The notes beneath the pieces are model-generated. The model saw only the letters and a list, made by a program, of their open reading frames with translations. It did not search any database and was not told the DNA's origin. A stretch of 64,000 bases of DNA from Vibrio owensii CAIM 1854 = LMG 25443 (GTDB lineage: Bacteria; Pseudomonadota; Gammaproteobacteria; Enterobacterales; Vibrionaceae): NCBI RefSeq assembly GCF_000817815.1, contig NZ_JPRD01000008.1:1-64000 (forward strand), written 5' to 3'. Below, piece by piece: positions 39,969 through 47,865 of this stretch. How positions within the stretch are numbered: position 1 is the first letter of the stretch; every line of letters starts with the position of its first letter. A program made the position numbers and the translations under genes.

Positions 39969-41708
39969 TTAGTCCTCCATTGCCTGTTCTAGTTTCTGGT
40001 ACTGGTACATCTCCGCATACCAACCCTCACGTTCCAGAAGTGCTCCATGCTGGCCACGTTCTGCTATGTGTCCGTGATTCAACACCACAATCTCTTCTGC
40101 CGCTTCTAGAGCAGTGAGACGGTGGGCAATGACAATCAATGATTGCTCTCGATAGTAAGTCTCTAAGTTCTTTAGAATCTGGTGTTCGGTACGTCCATCA
40201 ACAGCGGATAGGGCATCGTCCAATACCAACACTTGGGCATTAAGCAGCATGGCGCGTGCAATGGCGATACGCTGTTTCTGACCTCCAGAAAGGGTAATGC
40301 CTTTTTCGCCCACTTCTGTTTGGTAGCCTTCAGGAAACTTCTCAATATCGTCGTGGATACAAGCCAGTTTCGCCGCTCGATAAACGTCTTCTTTTGATGC
40401 GCTAGGGTTGCCCAGAGCGATATTGTCGAAGATAGATTTAGAGAACAAAAACGGGCTTTGATTAACAACAGCAAAACGGTCTCGCCACTCTGGCAGGACA
40501 GCGTCCTTGATTTTGACATCACCAAACTGAATCGTACCGTTATCCATATCGTGTTGGCGAAGCAGTAAGGTGAGTAAGGTTGATTTACCACTGCCAACTG
40601 GGCCTGCAATGCCGAGCATTTTTCCTGGCTCAAGGGTGATGTGAACATCAGTTAGTGCTGGTGGCAGATCTTTAGACCAGTGGAACTCGTCAATTTTGAT
40701 CTGCAAAGGCAAAGGTTGAGTGCCCAATGACGTTTCACCACTGACGATCTCTGGCTTTTCATCGAAGATTTCTTGCAGACGGTTCCACGCAGCAGAGCCT
40801 CTTTCCAAGATGTTAAATAGGAACGCGAATGCCAGCATAGGCCAGATCATAAGACCCAAATACATAGTAAATGCGGTCAAATCCCCAAGTGTGATATCAC
40901 CTTGGTCAACTAAGTAGGCACCAGACGCCACGCTCAAAAAGAAAGACATACCAATAGTCAGCTGAATGGCTGGATCAAAGCGCGCATCGACACGGGCAAC
41001 GGCAATGTTCTTCTCGCCTGTATCATCCACAACCTCTTCAAAACGTTGCTGCTCTTGGTTTTCTAACCCGAAAGCACGCAGCATACGTACGCCATTTAGT
41101 GACTCTTGAGTCATGTCTGACATCGTAGAAAAGGCTTCTTGTGCGATTTTGAATCGTTTATGCAGAATACGAACGATGAAGAAGATGATGATGGCAAGAA
41201 ACGGCATCGGCAATAATGCCATTGCAGTCAGCTTCCAACTGATTTGCGTCACCATGATGATCAGTACCGCGATGCCAGTGATCAGAGAATCGGCAGCAGT
41301 TAACACACCTTCACCTGCGGTCATAACAATGTTGCGAACATCGTTCGTACCACGAGCCATCAGGTCGCCAGTTTTGTATCGTTCAAAGAATCGAGGGGGC
41401 TGAGTAGAGACATGACGATAAAGGCGATTACGCAAAATGGTGCCTAGTTCCCAACTCGCGCCAAATAACCAGATCCGCCACAGTATTCGACAGCCATATA
41501 TCGCAAAAAACAGCACAATAAGGCCCAATAACCACATCACTAAGGTACTGGTTTCGAGGGTATTATCGACCACACCATCGACAATAATACCGACCGCTTT
41601 GGGAGGAACAAGCTGAAGGGCGGAAATGACGGCAAATAGCAGGATGGACCCCACATATTGTTTCCATTTTAGTTGGAAATACCAACGCAGCTGCCAGAAT
41701 ATTCTCAT
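39969..41708 (-). CDS. mdlA: MdlA-like ABC exporter half
   Basis: A 579-residue half-transporter, first gene of the pair. The membrane domain includes FFERYKTGDLMARGTNDVRNIVM, the type IV exporter motif. ATPase motifs: Walker A GPVGSGKST, signature LSGGQKQR, Walker B VLVLDDALSAVDG, where the catalytic glutamate is aspartate. That change makes one ATP site degenerate and is normal for heterodimeric exporters such as MdlAB. GGAGG precedes the ATG. No regulator gene adjoins it. Confidence 0.88.
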   Translation of the reverse strand: MRIFWQLRWYFQLKWKQYVGSILLFAVISALQLVPPKAVGIIVDGVVDNTLETSTLVMWLLGLIVLFFAIYGCRILWRIWLFGASWELGTILRNRLYRHVSTQPPRFFERYKTGDLMARGTNDVRNIVMTAGEGVLTAADSLITGIAVLIIMVTQISWKLTAMALLPMPFLAIIIFFIVRILHKRFKIAQEAFSTMSDMTQESLNGVRMLRAFGLENQEQQRFEEVVDDTGEKNIAVARVDARFDPAIQLTIGMSFFLSVASGAYLVDQGDITLGDLTAFTMYLGLMIWPMLAFAFLFNILERGSAAWNRLQEIFDEKPEIVSGETSLGTQPLPLQIKIDEFHWSKDLPPALTDVHITLEPGKMLGIAGPVGSGKSTLLTLLLRQHDMDNGTIQFGDVKIKDAVLPEWRDRFAVVNQSPFLFSKSIFDNIALGNPSASKEDVYRAAKLACIHDDIEKFPEGYQTEVGEKGITLSGGQKQRIAIARAMLLNAQVLVLDDALSAVDGRTEHQILKNLETYYREQSLIVIAHRLTALEAAEEIVVLNHGHIAERGQHGALLEREGWYAEMYQYQKLEQAMED

Positions 41709-41936
41709 TTCGCCTCCTGCTTAAATTATTGAATTTGTTATGGAACCATTATTGAGCGAATTGATGAGTTTACAAGCATAATTTTTGAGCGAAATGAAAA
41801 ACAACACAATGTGTCGATTTTATAGAGGCTCGATGAATAGCCGCCTTATGTATTGCTGAAAGGGGAGGATGTAACAAGATATTGTGAAATTAATGTTAAT
41901 TGCAGTTTTGAGGGGTTCCGTCTCAAACAGAAAGGA

Positions 41937-41965
41937 AAGCTTCAAAAGTATCACTCTTGAAGCTT
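41937..41965. terminator. Hairpin downstream of the prepilin gene
   Basis: AAGCTTCAA (41937-41945) and TTGAAGCTT (41957-41965) with an 11-base loop. The T-run is on the + side, so as a terminator for the - strand gene it is imperfect. Confidence 0.55.
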
Positions 41966-41978
41966 ATTTTTACCGGTT

Positions 41979-42470
41979 TTAGCAGTCTCTGGTTTGAATT
42001 CCGTACTTTATTTGACCACCTGCTGTTTTCGGATAATAGACTTCTACGTAGCAAAGGTTGAATATGTCGACAGGCTTATTAGCAAAGCCAATTAAGAAGT
42101 AGGGTTCATCTTCATCGTCCACTCCGTACCAACGATTGATAGTCAGTTTTGGGTCAAACCCGGCGAGCTCTTTTGCTGGAATCACATTCTTGATATATCC
42201 GTAGTAGCCAATCAGATCGTTGACGCCATCGTTATTCAAATCAATGTTCATCAGTTCACCAGCGTCGACGTTCTCTTGCGATTGGAGCACCGCTTTTGCA
42301 TAGACTTGATTGTTGGCTGTCATCAGCGCCTCACGAGCACCATACAAGACAGCAATGCGGGCATCCTTCTGGATACCAAGAAATTTTGGGAGCGCAACGA
42401 CACTTACCACCCCAAGAATGACGATACAAACCACCAATTCTATCAGTGTAAAACCTTTGGTATTACGCAC
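41979..42470 (-). CDS. Type IV prepilin-like protein (MshA-type)
   Basis: About 163 residues. The class III signal peptide is very short: MRNTKG then FTLIELVVCIVILGVVSVVALPKF, with cleavage expected between G and F and the glutamate at +5. The C-terminal disulphide loop is set by the cysteines in FNLCYVEVYY and TRDC. The NWxF-free globular part and FLGIQKDAR are like MSHA major or minor pilins. I chose GTG at 42470 because GGAGG lies six bases upstream; the TTG at 42476 is too close to it. No pilus assembly genes are nearby, so it must use a machine encoded elsewhere. Confidence 0.85.
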   Translation of the reverse strand: MRNTKGFTLIELVVCIVILGVVSVVALPKFLGIQKDARIAVLYGAREALMTANNQVYAKAVLQSQENVDAGELMNIDLNNDGVNDLIGYYGYIKNVIPAKELAGFDPKLTINRWYGVDDEDEPYFLIGFANKPVDIFNLCYVEVYYPKTAGGQIKYGIQTRDC

Positions 42471-42657
42471 AGCCAACCTCCGAATATGTATTTTTATAGT
42501 CTGCTATTCTGGAGCAAAATTATGGCTGGAAAGGTATTGAAAAAGAATGAAGTTATGCGATGAATGATTCGGTTCTAATATATAAAACAAGTTGCTTAAA
42601 ATTGCACTCGGAATTTATTCAATCTCACACAAAAAGTAAGTGTAATCTCAATAAGAA

Positions 42658-42689
42658 AAAGCCCCAATCCTTTGAAGGTATGGGGCTTT
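42658..42689 (-). terminator. Terminator of the GltS-like gene
   Basis: AAAGCCCCA (42658-42666) pairs with TGGGGCTTT (42681-42689), with an inner CCTT/AAGG extension. On the - strand it is followed by a T-run (TTTTTCTT). Confidence 0.85.
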
Positions 42690-42700
42690 AAATCATCACT

Positions 42701-44044
42701 TTATGAGGTGCTTGTGGCGGCGTGTGAGCCTTGTTTGAAAACAAAACGCCAAATGAAAAGAACCACGGTTATGTAAGCTAGACCAACGCCAAGCGCTTGC
42801 CAGTGCATGCCGTTATACATCGCGATTGGCATCAAAGAGATGATGAAGATGTCAGTGATTGAGCCTGGGACATAAGCGATGGCGTAATCATCAAGTACCT
42901 TGCTACGCATCTTTGGATCAACGATACGAAGTAGAGCAATACCCATAGCTACCGTACCGGTTAACCAACCCCAAGAGAAGATGCCTTTCTCAAACCAATT
43001 CTCACCCATGATTCGTGGTGCTACCCAAAAGATTAACCAAAGTGTGAAACTTACACCGCCAATTGCTAGTACTACCATAGGCATTAAGTACTGGGCTAAG
43101 ACGGTAATCTTGATGGCTGAGATACCAAAGATAATCAAATAATCGGTACTGATGCCCGCAGCGTGTTTGAATGCACCGTCACAAAGATAGCGTGAAGCTT
43201 TGGTTTGTTTCGCGATGATTCGCACAAGCATGCCGCCAAGGAAGCCAGTTACAAACGTCGGGATCTGTACCTTATCGTGGAAAGAAGACAAGTAGTTGGC
43301 GGCGACATAAGAGAAAGCGGTTACGACAACCACTAGCGCAGCGTGAATCGCGAAAGAATCAACTGACAGGGAAGACATGGTGTCTTTCATTACCGGTTCT
43401 TGATCATCAGGCTTAACAAGGCCTTTGCGTTCGTGTTCGTCCATGCTATCGAATGTCGTAAAACTACGAATCCAACCCATCTTCAATGCAAATTGCAGCA
43501 TGAGCATGCCGACAGAAATTGAGATGAAGATACCCACGGTTGCGAAGGTTAAACCTAGTGTGAAGCCATCTTCCCAGCCAAGCCCCGTGAAAATTTCACC
43601 AACAACAGAGGCTGAACCGTGACCGCCCATAAAGCCTGCAGACATTGTCACACCAAAGCCGGGATTAATCTCTGGCCAAAAGAAGGTAGTGATCGCGAGA
43701 CCAAACATTGCTGCAAATAACCACTGTGAAACAGAAGCGATTTGGTTGAATGCCCACAATGAGCCAGCGCGTTGTGCGACGGTTTTAGGTGATGGAACAT
43801 CCGTTGCCAGACTTAACGCAGAAAAAAGTGCAGCAGTTAACAGGCTTGCGTTAGCGGTAAAGGTATCGGTCCAAGGCAGTACGTCTAGCAGGGCTGGTCC
43901 AAAAATTAGGCCGAATAATCCCGCGAGAACCGCCGATGGAATGTACATACGTTGCAGTAATGGCGTGTGAACGCGAATGACTTTTGCCAAAATCAATAGT
44001 AAGCCAGCAATGGCTAAGTCAGTCAGCATTAGACCTTTAGGCAT
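42701..44044 (-). CDS. GltS-family sodium/glutamate symporter
   Basis: A 447-residue membrane protein with at least ten helices in two inverted halves. Family signs are RMYIPSAVLAGLFGLIFGP, the hairpin motif SAGFMGGHGSASVVG, TFVTGFLGGMLVR and FSWGWLTGTVAMGIALLRI. A charged loop of about 40 residues (SMDEHERKGLVKPDDQEP) separates the halves. It is divergent from E. coli GltS, so I leave the symbol empty; the substrate may be glutamate or another carboxylate. GGAGGA precedes the ATG. Confidence 0.85.
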   Translation of the reverse strand: MPKGLMLTDLAIAGLLLILAKVIRVHTPLLQRMYIPSAVLAGLFGLIFGPALLDVLPWTDTFTANASLLTAALFSALSLATDVPSPKTVAQRAGSLWAFNQIASVSQWLFAAMFGLAITTFFWPEINPGFGVTMSAGFMGGHGSASVVGEIFTGLGWEDGFTLGLTFATVGIFISISVGMLMLQFALKMGWIRSFTTFDSMDEHERKGLVKPDDQEPVMKDTMSSLSVDSFAIHAALVVVVTAFSYVAANYLSSFHDKVQIPTFVTGFLGGMLVRIIAKQTKASRYLCDGAFKHAAGISTDYLIIFGISAIKITVLAQYLMPMVVLAIGGVSFTLWLIFWVAPRIMGENWFEKGIFSWGWLTGTVAMGIALLRIVDPKMRSKVLDDYAIAYVPGSITDIFIISLMPIAMYNGMHWQALGVGLAYITVVLFIWRFVFKQGSHAATSTS

Positions 44045-44458
44045 TTTATCCTCCAGTAAATGCAGTCAAGGGGTAGCGTCCTTGTGACCAACCTTGATTG
44101 AAAAATCGCTCCCAACGAAAAAAGTCACATACGTGACCAAAAGTGTTGAGAAATCAATGTCGTTTTCATAAGCAAAGGAATGTGCTTATGCAGTTTGAAA
44201 TGAGTGCAAATGTCGTGATTGCGCACGAACTTGAAGAGAAATTAGATTAAATTTCTCGATGTTATTTTGATAGTTCACTCAGGAAAGGCGGCAATCCTAG
44301 TCACTTTGTCAGAGCAATGCAATTGATGGGAATCAACAAATGATGTTCACTAAATGAGCGTTCTTTACTAACGACATGAAAAATAAAGATAATTAGCAAG
44401 AAATAATATTTGTTGTATCGACAACAAAAGTTGATTGAGTGGTTAAATTGTCGCCGCT
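44045..44458. other. Intergenic region with two palindromes
   Basis: 414 bases upstream of the GltS-like gene and downstream of the LysR gene. GTCACATACGTGAC (44124-44137) is a 5-4-5 dyad about 80 bases before the transporter start, a candidate operator. TTTGTTG-TATCGA-CAACAAA (44409-44428) is a 7-base dyad near the LysR stop and may help end that transcript. A 20-codon ORF with a fair ribosome-binding site (44188-44250) is present but not convincing. Confidence 0.5.
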
Positions 44459-45349
44459 TTATGGTGTGGCGTTAGGATTCACATGCGAAAGAACAAAATC
44501 AACCAAGGTGCGGTTTTTAAGGGAAAGCTGTTTTGAACGGTAAAGCAGGTGGATCGGTTTTGGCTTGGGAGCATGTTGCTGGAGAATTTCTACCAAGGCA
44601 CCAGATTGGATTTCCTGTTCAACTAAGATCTTTGGTTGCAGAAGAACACCAGAGCCTTTTAACGCGGCAAACTTAAGTACATCGCCATTATTAGACGTTA
44701 ATCGGGTGTTGCTGTTTCCAAAGGTATTAGATGGCATGTTCACCACTTGTTGGCTTTCTCCTTGGTGATACTGAAACCCCAAACAATGATGATGTTCAAG
44801 GTCATCAAGCGATTGGATAGGGGCATGTTGCTCAAGGTAAGAGGGTGAGGCGCAGTAAGTCATGTGGTATTCACCCAATTTTCTCGCGACTAACGACGAA
44901 TCGACCAATTCACCGATTCGAATAATCACGTCAGCTTCGCTTCGATATGGGTCAATCAAATTGTTGTCCAACATCAGCTCAACGTTCAAATCGGGAAATT
45001 CAGCTAAGAAGTCAGCCACGATAGGAGCAATGACCTTTTTGCCATACGTGACAGGGCAGTTAACTTTCACTGTTCCGGTTGGACGGTTAATCAGCGTCTG
45101 GATTAGGTTCTCTGCGTTGGTGATGTCTTCAATAATGCGGTGGCATTCTTGATAGTAGAGTCTGCCAGCTTCGGTTAAGGACTGTTTACGCGTGGTGCGA
45201 TGAATCAGCTGTGTACCTAAGCTTTGCTCAAGAAAGCTCACGTGCTTGCCAACCATGGTCGGTGAAATATCAAAGTGGTGTGCAGCATTACGAAAGCTGC
45301 CATGTTCGACCACGTAAGCGAAAACTTTCATGCTTGTTAACTTATCCAT
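44459..45349 (-). CDS. LysR-family transcriptional regulator
   Basis: A 296-residue LysR protein of the CrgA/DmlR-like branch. Helix-turn-helix: KVFAYVVEHGSFRNAAHHFDISPTMVGKHVSFLEQSLGTQL, then RTTRKQSLTEAGRLYY. The C-terminal effector domain has VKVNCPVTYGKKVIAPIVADFL and later GSGVLLQPKILVEQE. I use the ATG at 45349 (MDKLTSMKV), with AGGTG upstream; an upstream extension is not needed. It is divergent from the monooxygenase and Gfo/Idh/MocA genes and probably controls them. Confidence 0.9.
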   Translation of the reverse strand: MDKLTSMKVFAYVVEHGSFRNAAHHFDISPTMVGKHVSFLEQSLGTQLIHRTTRKQSLTEAGRLYYQECHRIIEDITNAENLIQTLINRPTGTVKVNCPVTYGKKVIAPIVADFLAEFPDLNVELMLDNNLIDPYRSEADVIIRIGELVDSSLVARKLGEYHMTYCASPSYLEQHAPIQSLDDLEHHHCLGFQYHQGESQQVVNMPSNTFGNSNTRLTSNNGDVLKFAALKGSGVLLQPKILVEQEIQSGALVEILQQHAPKPKPIHLLYRSKQLSLKNRTLVDFVLSHVNPNATP

Positions 45350-45452
45350 TGCACACCTAGAGTTGATAAAGAAATAACTAAAGCAGAGTTTATCAATCAA
45401 ATGAGGTTAATTACAGTGGACGTATGATTAAGAATGGAGAAAGAGATCCATC

Positions 45453-45740
45453 ATGAGCGAGATGATTTTTGTTACCGCCGAACTGAAAATGAATGCCGAT
45501 AAGCCAAGACAACAAGTGGTTGAAGCCATTGAACAATTTTGCCTTGATATGCAAAGCGAAGCGGGGTGCTTGCAAGCGAATTCGACCTACGATTCTAAAG
45601 ATCCACAACGTGTGATTCTTTGGGAGCGATATGAAAACCGCGCCGCGATTGAAGCGCATTTTGCTATGCCGCATACACAAGCGTTTATTGCGGCTGAAAT
45701 GGCAGAGTTAGTTCAAGCATTCGAAACCCAAGCTCAATAG
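45453..45740 (+). CDS. Antibiotic-biosynthesis-monooxygenase (ABM) domain protein
   Basis: A 95-residue single ABM domain, ferredoxin-like fold, usually a homodimer. The core reads IFVTAELKMNADK, EAIEQFCLDMQSEAGCLQANSTYDS, VILWERYENRAAIEAHFAMPHTQAFI, with the conserved E-W-RY/E and H--H pattern. Relatives such as YgiN act on quinols or other aromatics without cofactor. Eleven bases separate it from the oxidoreductase gene downstream; the divergent LysR gene is the likely regulator. Confidence 0.88.
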   Translation: MSEMIFVTAELKMNADKPRQQVVEAIEQFCLDMQSEAGCLQANSTYDSKDPQRVILWERYENRAAIEAHFAMPHTQAFIAAEMAELVQAFETQAQ

Positions 45741-45751
45741 GAGAGGCGAAC

Positions 45752-46729
45752 ATGAAATGGGGCATTTTAGGCACAAGCTTTATCTCAGGTGTCATGGCTG
45801 AGGCAATCCAAGGCGATGACAAGAGTGAATTGTACGCGGTTGCTGGGCGTTCGGAGCAGAACTTAAAGGCATTCGCTGAGCAGTATGGCATCGAGAATAC
45901 GTTCACCGATTACGATGCGTTGATTGCCGATGAGCAAGTCGACATTATTTACATCGCATTGCCAAATCACCTTCATCATGACTTTATCGTTAAAGCGGCA
46001 GAGCAGGGGAAAGCGATCCTGTGTGAAAAGTCACTCTCGGTAGATATGGAAAAAACCGAGTTGGCACTAAAAGCAGTCGAAACGCACAAGGTATTCTTTG
46101 CTGAAGGTTTGATGTACTTGCATCACCCGTTGATCAGCGAGTTGGTTTCGGTGCTTAAATCGGGAGAGGTTGGTGAACTTCGCTCCATCCATACGTCTTA
46201 TATTGCGTCGATTGCGCAGTTTGTTAATCCAGACAGTAAAGGTGCTTTGTATAATTTAGGTTGTTACCCAATGTCATTGGTGCATTTGGTGGTGAAAACC
46301 ATGTTGGGTGAACAAACCTTTGAGAACCGTTCAATGACAGCGATTGGTCGACAAGGTAACGATGGGAATATCTGTGAATCGAGTTTGATGATGCAATTCG
46401 GTGAGCAGCAAACGGCGAGCGTACACACTGCCGAAGATCATGGATTGAAACACCAGTTCACCATTCTGGGTAGTAAAGGGTGTATTACGTTAGATTCGAA
46501 CCCATGGCTACCAACGCAAGAAAACCAGTTTAGTGTGGAAATTTACGAGACGTCGAAGCGTGAAGTGTCTGTTCCGGCAGCTGGGGACGCTTTCTTCTAT
46601 CAAGTGCGCAATATTCGCCAAGCGGTTGAAGCAGGGCGTATCTCATTAGAGAACCCTTGTGCAACATGGGAAGACTCTCACCGTATTATGCAGCTGCTGA
46701 CTGAGTGGGAATCACTGGCTTCAAAGTAA
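45752..46729 (+). CDS. Gfo/Idh/MocA-family oxidoreductase
   Basis: A 325-residue NAD(P)-dependent oxidoreductase. N-terminal Rossmann fold: WGILGTSFISGVMAEAI, VDIIYIALPNHLHHDFI, and KAILCEKSLS in place of the usual EKP. The second half (GELRSIHTSYIAS, GALYNLGCYPMSL, with the GCYP-type D/G-x-x-H-like site) matches dehydrogenases of sugars and dihydrodiols. Substrate unknown. GGAGAGG precedes the ATG. Co-transcribed with the ABM gene and followed by a strong terminator. Confidence 0.9.
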   Translation: MKWGILGTSFISGVMAEAIQGDDKSELYAVAGRSEQNLKAFAEQYGIENTFTDYDALIADEQVDIIYIALPNHLHHDFIVKAAEQGKAILCEKSLSVDMEKTELALKAVETHKVFFAEGLMYLHHPLISELVSVLKSGEVGELRSIHTSYIASIAQFVNPDSKGALYNLGCYPMSLVHLVVKTMLGEQTFENRSMTAIGRQGNDGNICESSLMMQFGEQQTASVHTAEDHGLKHQFTILGSKGCITLDSNPWLPTQENQFSVEIYETSKREVSVPAAGDAFFYQVRNIRQAVEAGRISLENPCATWEDSHRIMQLLTEWESLASK

Positions 46730-46754
46730 GTCTGTACTTGAACCAATGAACATA

Positions 46755-46793
46755 AAAACGGCGCACTAAATCCAATATTTGGTGCGCCGTTTT
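46755..46793. terminator. Bidirectional terminator
   Basis: AAAACGGCGCAC (46755-46766) and GTGCGCCGTTTT (46782-46793), 12-base perfect stem, between convergent genes. Confidence 0.92.
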
Positions 46794-46812
46794 GTTTTGG
46801 GTTCAGTCTCTG

Positions 46813-47499
46813 TTAAATGCGATTATCGCCGGTGCTGAACGCAATGATTTGGCTGATCTCAGACAGACTTCTACCACTTTCTTGTTGCCATTGAACAAAC
46901 GCTTTGTTGGTGGCATCGAGCGATTTTTTCGTATCTTTGCCACCTTCAATGATCTTGCAATTACGCAGGTAAGCTTCAACGTCGCTAGACAAGATGAAGG
47001 TATCAACGCCCATTTGACGCAGTGTGTAAGGGCCTGTATTTCCACCTAGGCGATTACCGCGTTTCTTCAAATATGCCCACAAGTCGGTGATTTTCTCTTG
47101 CGGCCAATCGGCAACCATTTTGCCAAACGAGCCGTATTCGATTTTTGCTTCGTGGATCATACGAGCGTTGGCAGGAATCGACATGACTTTAGTGAGGTGG
47201 CGAATAATGCGTTTATCTGTTGCTTTGGTTTCCCATTGCTCGTCTGACAGCATCAACAGCGGCTCAATCTTAAACCCAAAGAACACTTCTTCGAAGTTCG
47301 GCCACTTGTTGCGAACAACGCTCCACGAAATCCCACTTTGGAATACCTTCATCGAAAAAGCGGCCAGCCAACGGTCGTCGGGAATCGCTGCCAATTCTTC
47401 TTTGCTTAGTGGATGAGACAAAAGCGCTTCAAGTTGATCTTCACCACCTTTACGCTCGGCAGCGCGCTGATAAATCGCGTCAAATTTTTCGATACTCAT
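46813..47499 (-). CDS. tag: Tag-like 3-methyladenine DNA glycosylase
   Basis: A 228-residue protein of the DNA-3-methyladenine glycosylase I superfamily. Signs are FDAIYQRAAERKGG, the segment AFSMKVFQSGISWSVVRNKWPNF (E. coli Tag has a comparable SW-V-KK stretch), and the helix-hairpin region LGGNTGPYTLRQMGVDTFIL. It should remove 3-methyladenine from alkylated DNA. The zinc-binding cysteines of classic Tag are not evident, so it is a divergent branch. I use the ATG at 47499; a longer frame to 47583 runs into the divergent promoter region. Confidence 0.82.
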   Translation of the reverse strand: MSIEKFDAIYQRAAERKGGEDQLEALLSHPLSKEELAAIPDDRWLAAFSMKVFQSGISWSVVRNKWPNFEEVFFGFKIEPLLMLSDEQWETKATDKRIIRHLTKVMSIPANARMIHEAKIEYGSFGKMVADWPQEKITDLWAYLKKRGNRLGGNTGPYTLRQMGVDTFILSSDVEAYLRNCKIIEGGKDTKKSLDATNKAFVQWQQESGRSLSEISQIIAFSTGDNRI

Positions 47500-47585
47500 A
47501 AAAGAAGTTAGTCCTAGTTTATGTCGATATTTGCGAAACATACTACGCTTAAGTGGCTGAATCGTAAATTGATGGAGTGTCACAA

Positions 47586-47780
47586 ATGAAGAAGGTCACA
47601 TTAACGTTTGTCGGAGAAGGTTCGGATCGTATTGCGGAAAAATTCTATGCGTGGATGACGGACGGTGGGTTGGAAGACAGCATGATTGAGAATTTATCTG
47701 ACCGTGAAATCTCAGTGGTCGGCATCAGTGATATGGATAATGAAACGCGTGATGTGGTGATCAATACGGAAATGAACTAA
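47586..47780 (+). CDS. Small hypothetical protein, 64 residues
   Basis: A 64-residue acidic protein: KKVTLTFVGEGSDRIAEKFYAWMTDGGLEDSMIENLSDREISVVGISDMDN. The beta-alpha-beta-like pattern suggests one small domain; I do not recognise it. ATG 47586 has GGAG upstream; a GTG at 47577 is also in frame. It is divergent from the Tag-like gene and ends at a shared terminator with the Hsp70 operon. Confidence 0.72.
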   Translation: MKKVTLTFVGEGSDRIAEKFYAWMTDGGLEDSMIENLSDREISVVGISDMDNETRDVVINTEMN

Positions 47781-47815
47781 CGAGTCGTCTTTGGTCAGCT
47801 AGTAGAATCAGACAA

Positions 47816-47845
47816 AACAAAGCCCTTCACGAGAAGGGCTTTGTT
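47816..47845. terminator. Bidirectional terminator
   Basis: AACAAAGCCCTTC (47816-47828) and GAAGGGCTTTGTT (47833-47845), 13-base perfect stem with ACGA loop. Serves both the 47586 gene and the Hsp70 operon. Confidence 0.92.
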
Positions 47846-47865
47846 GCGTTTATAAGCGTGAGAGC

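Noticed and set aside
44188..44250. 20-codon ORF with an AAAGGAA site upstream of the GltS-like gene
   Set aside because: Too short and on the opposite strand to its neighbours; nothing else supports translation.
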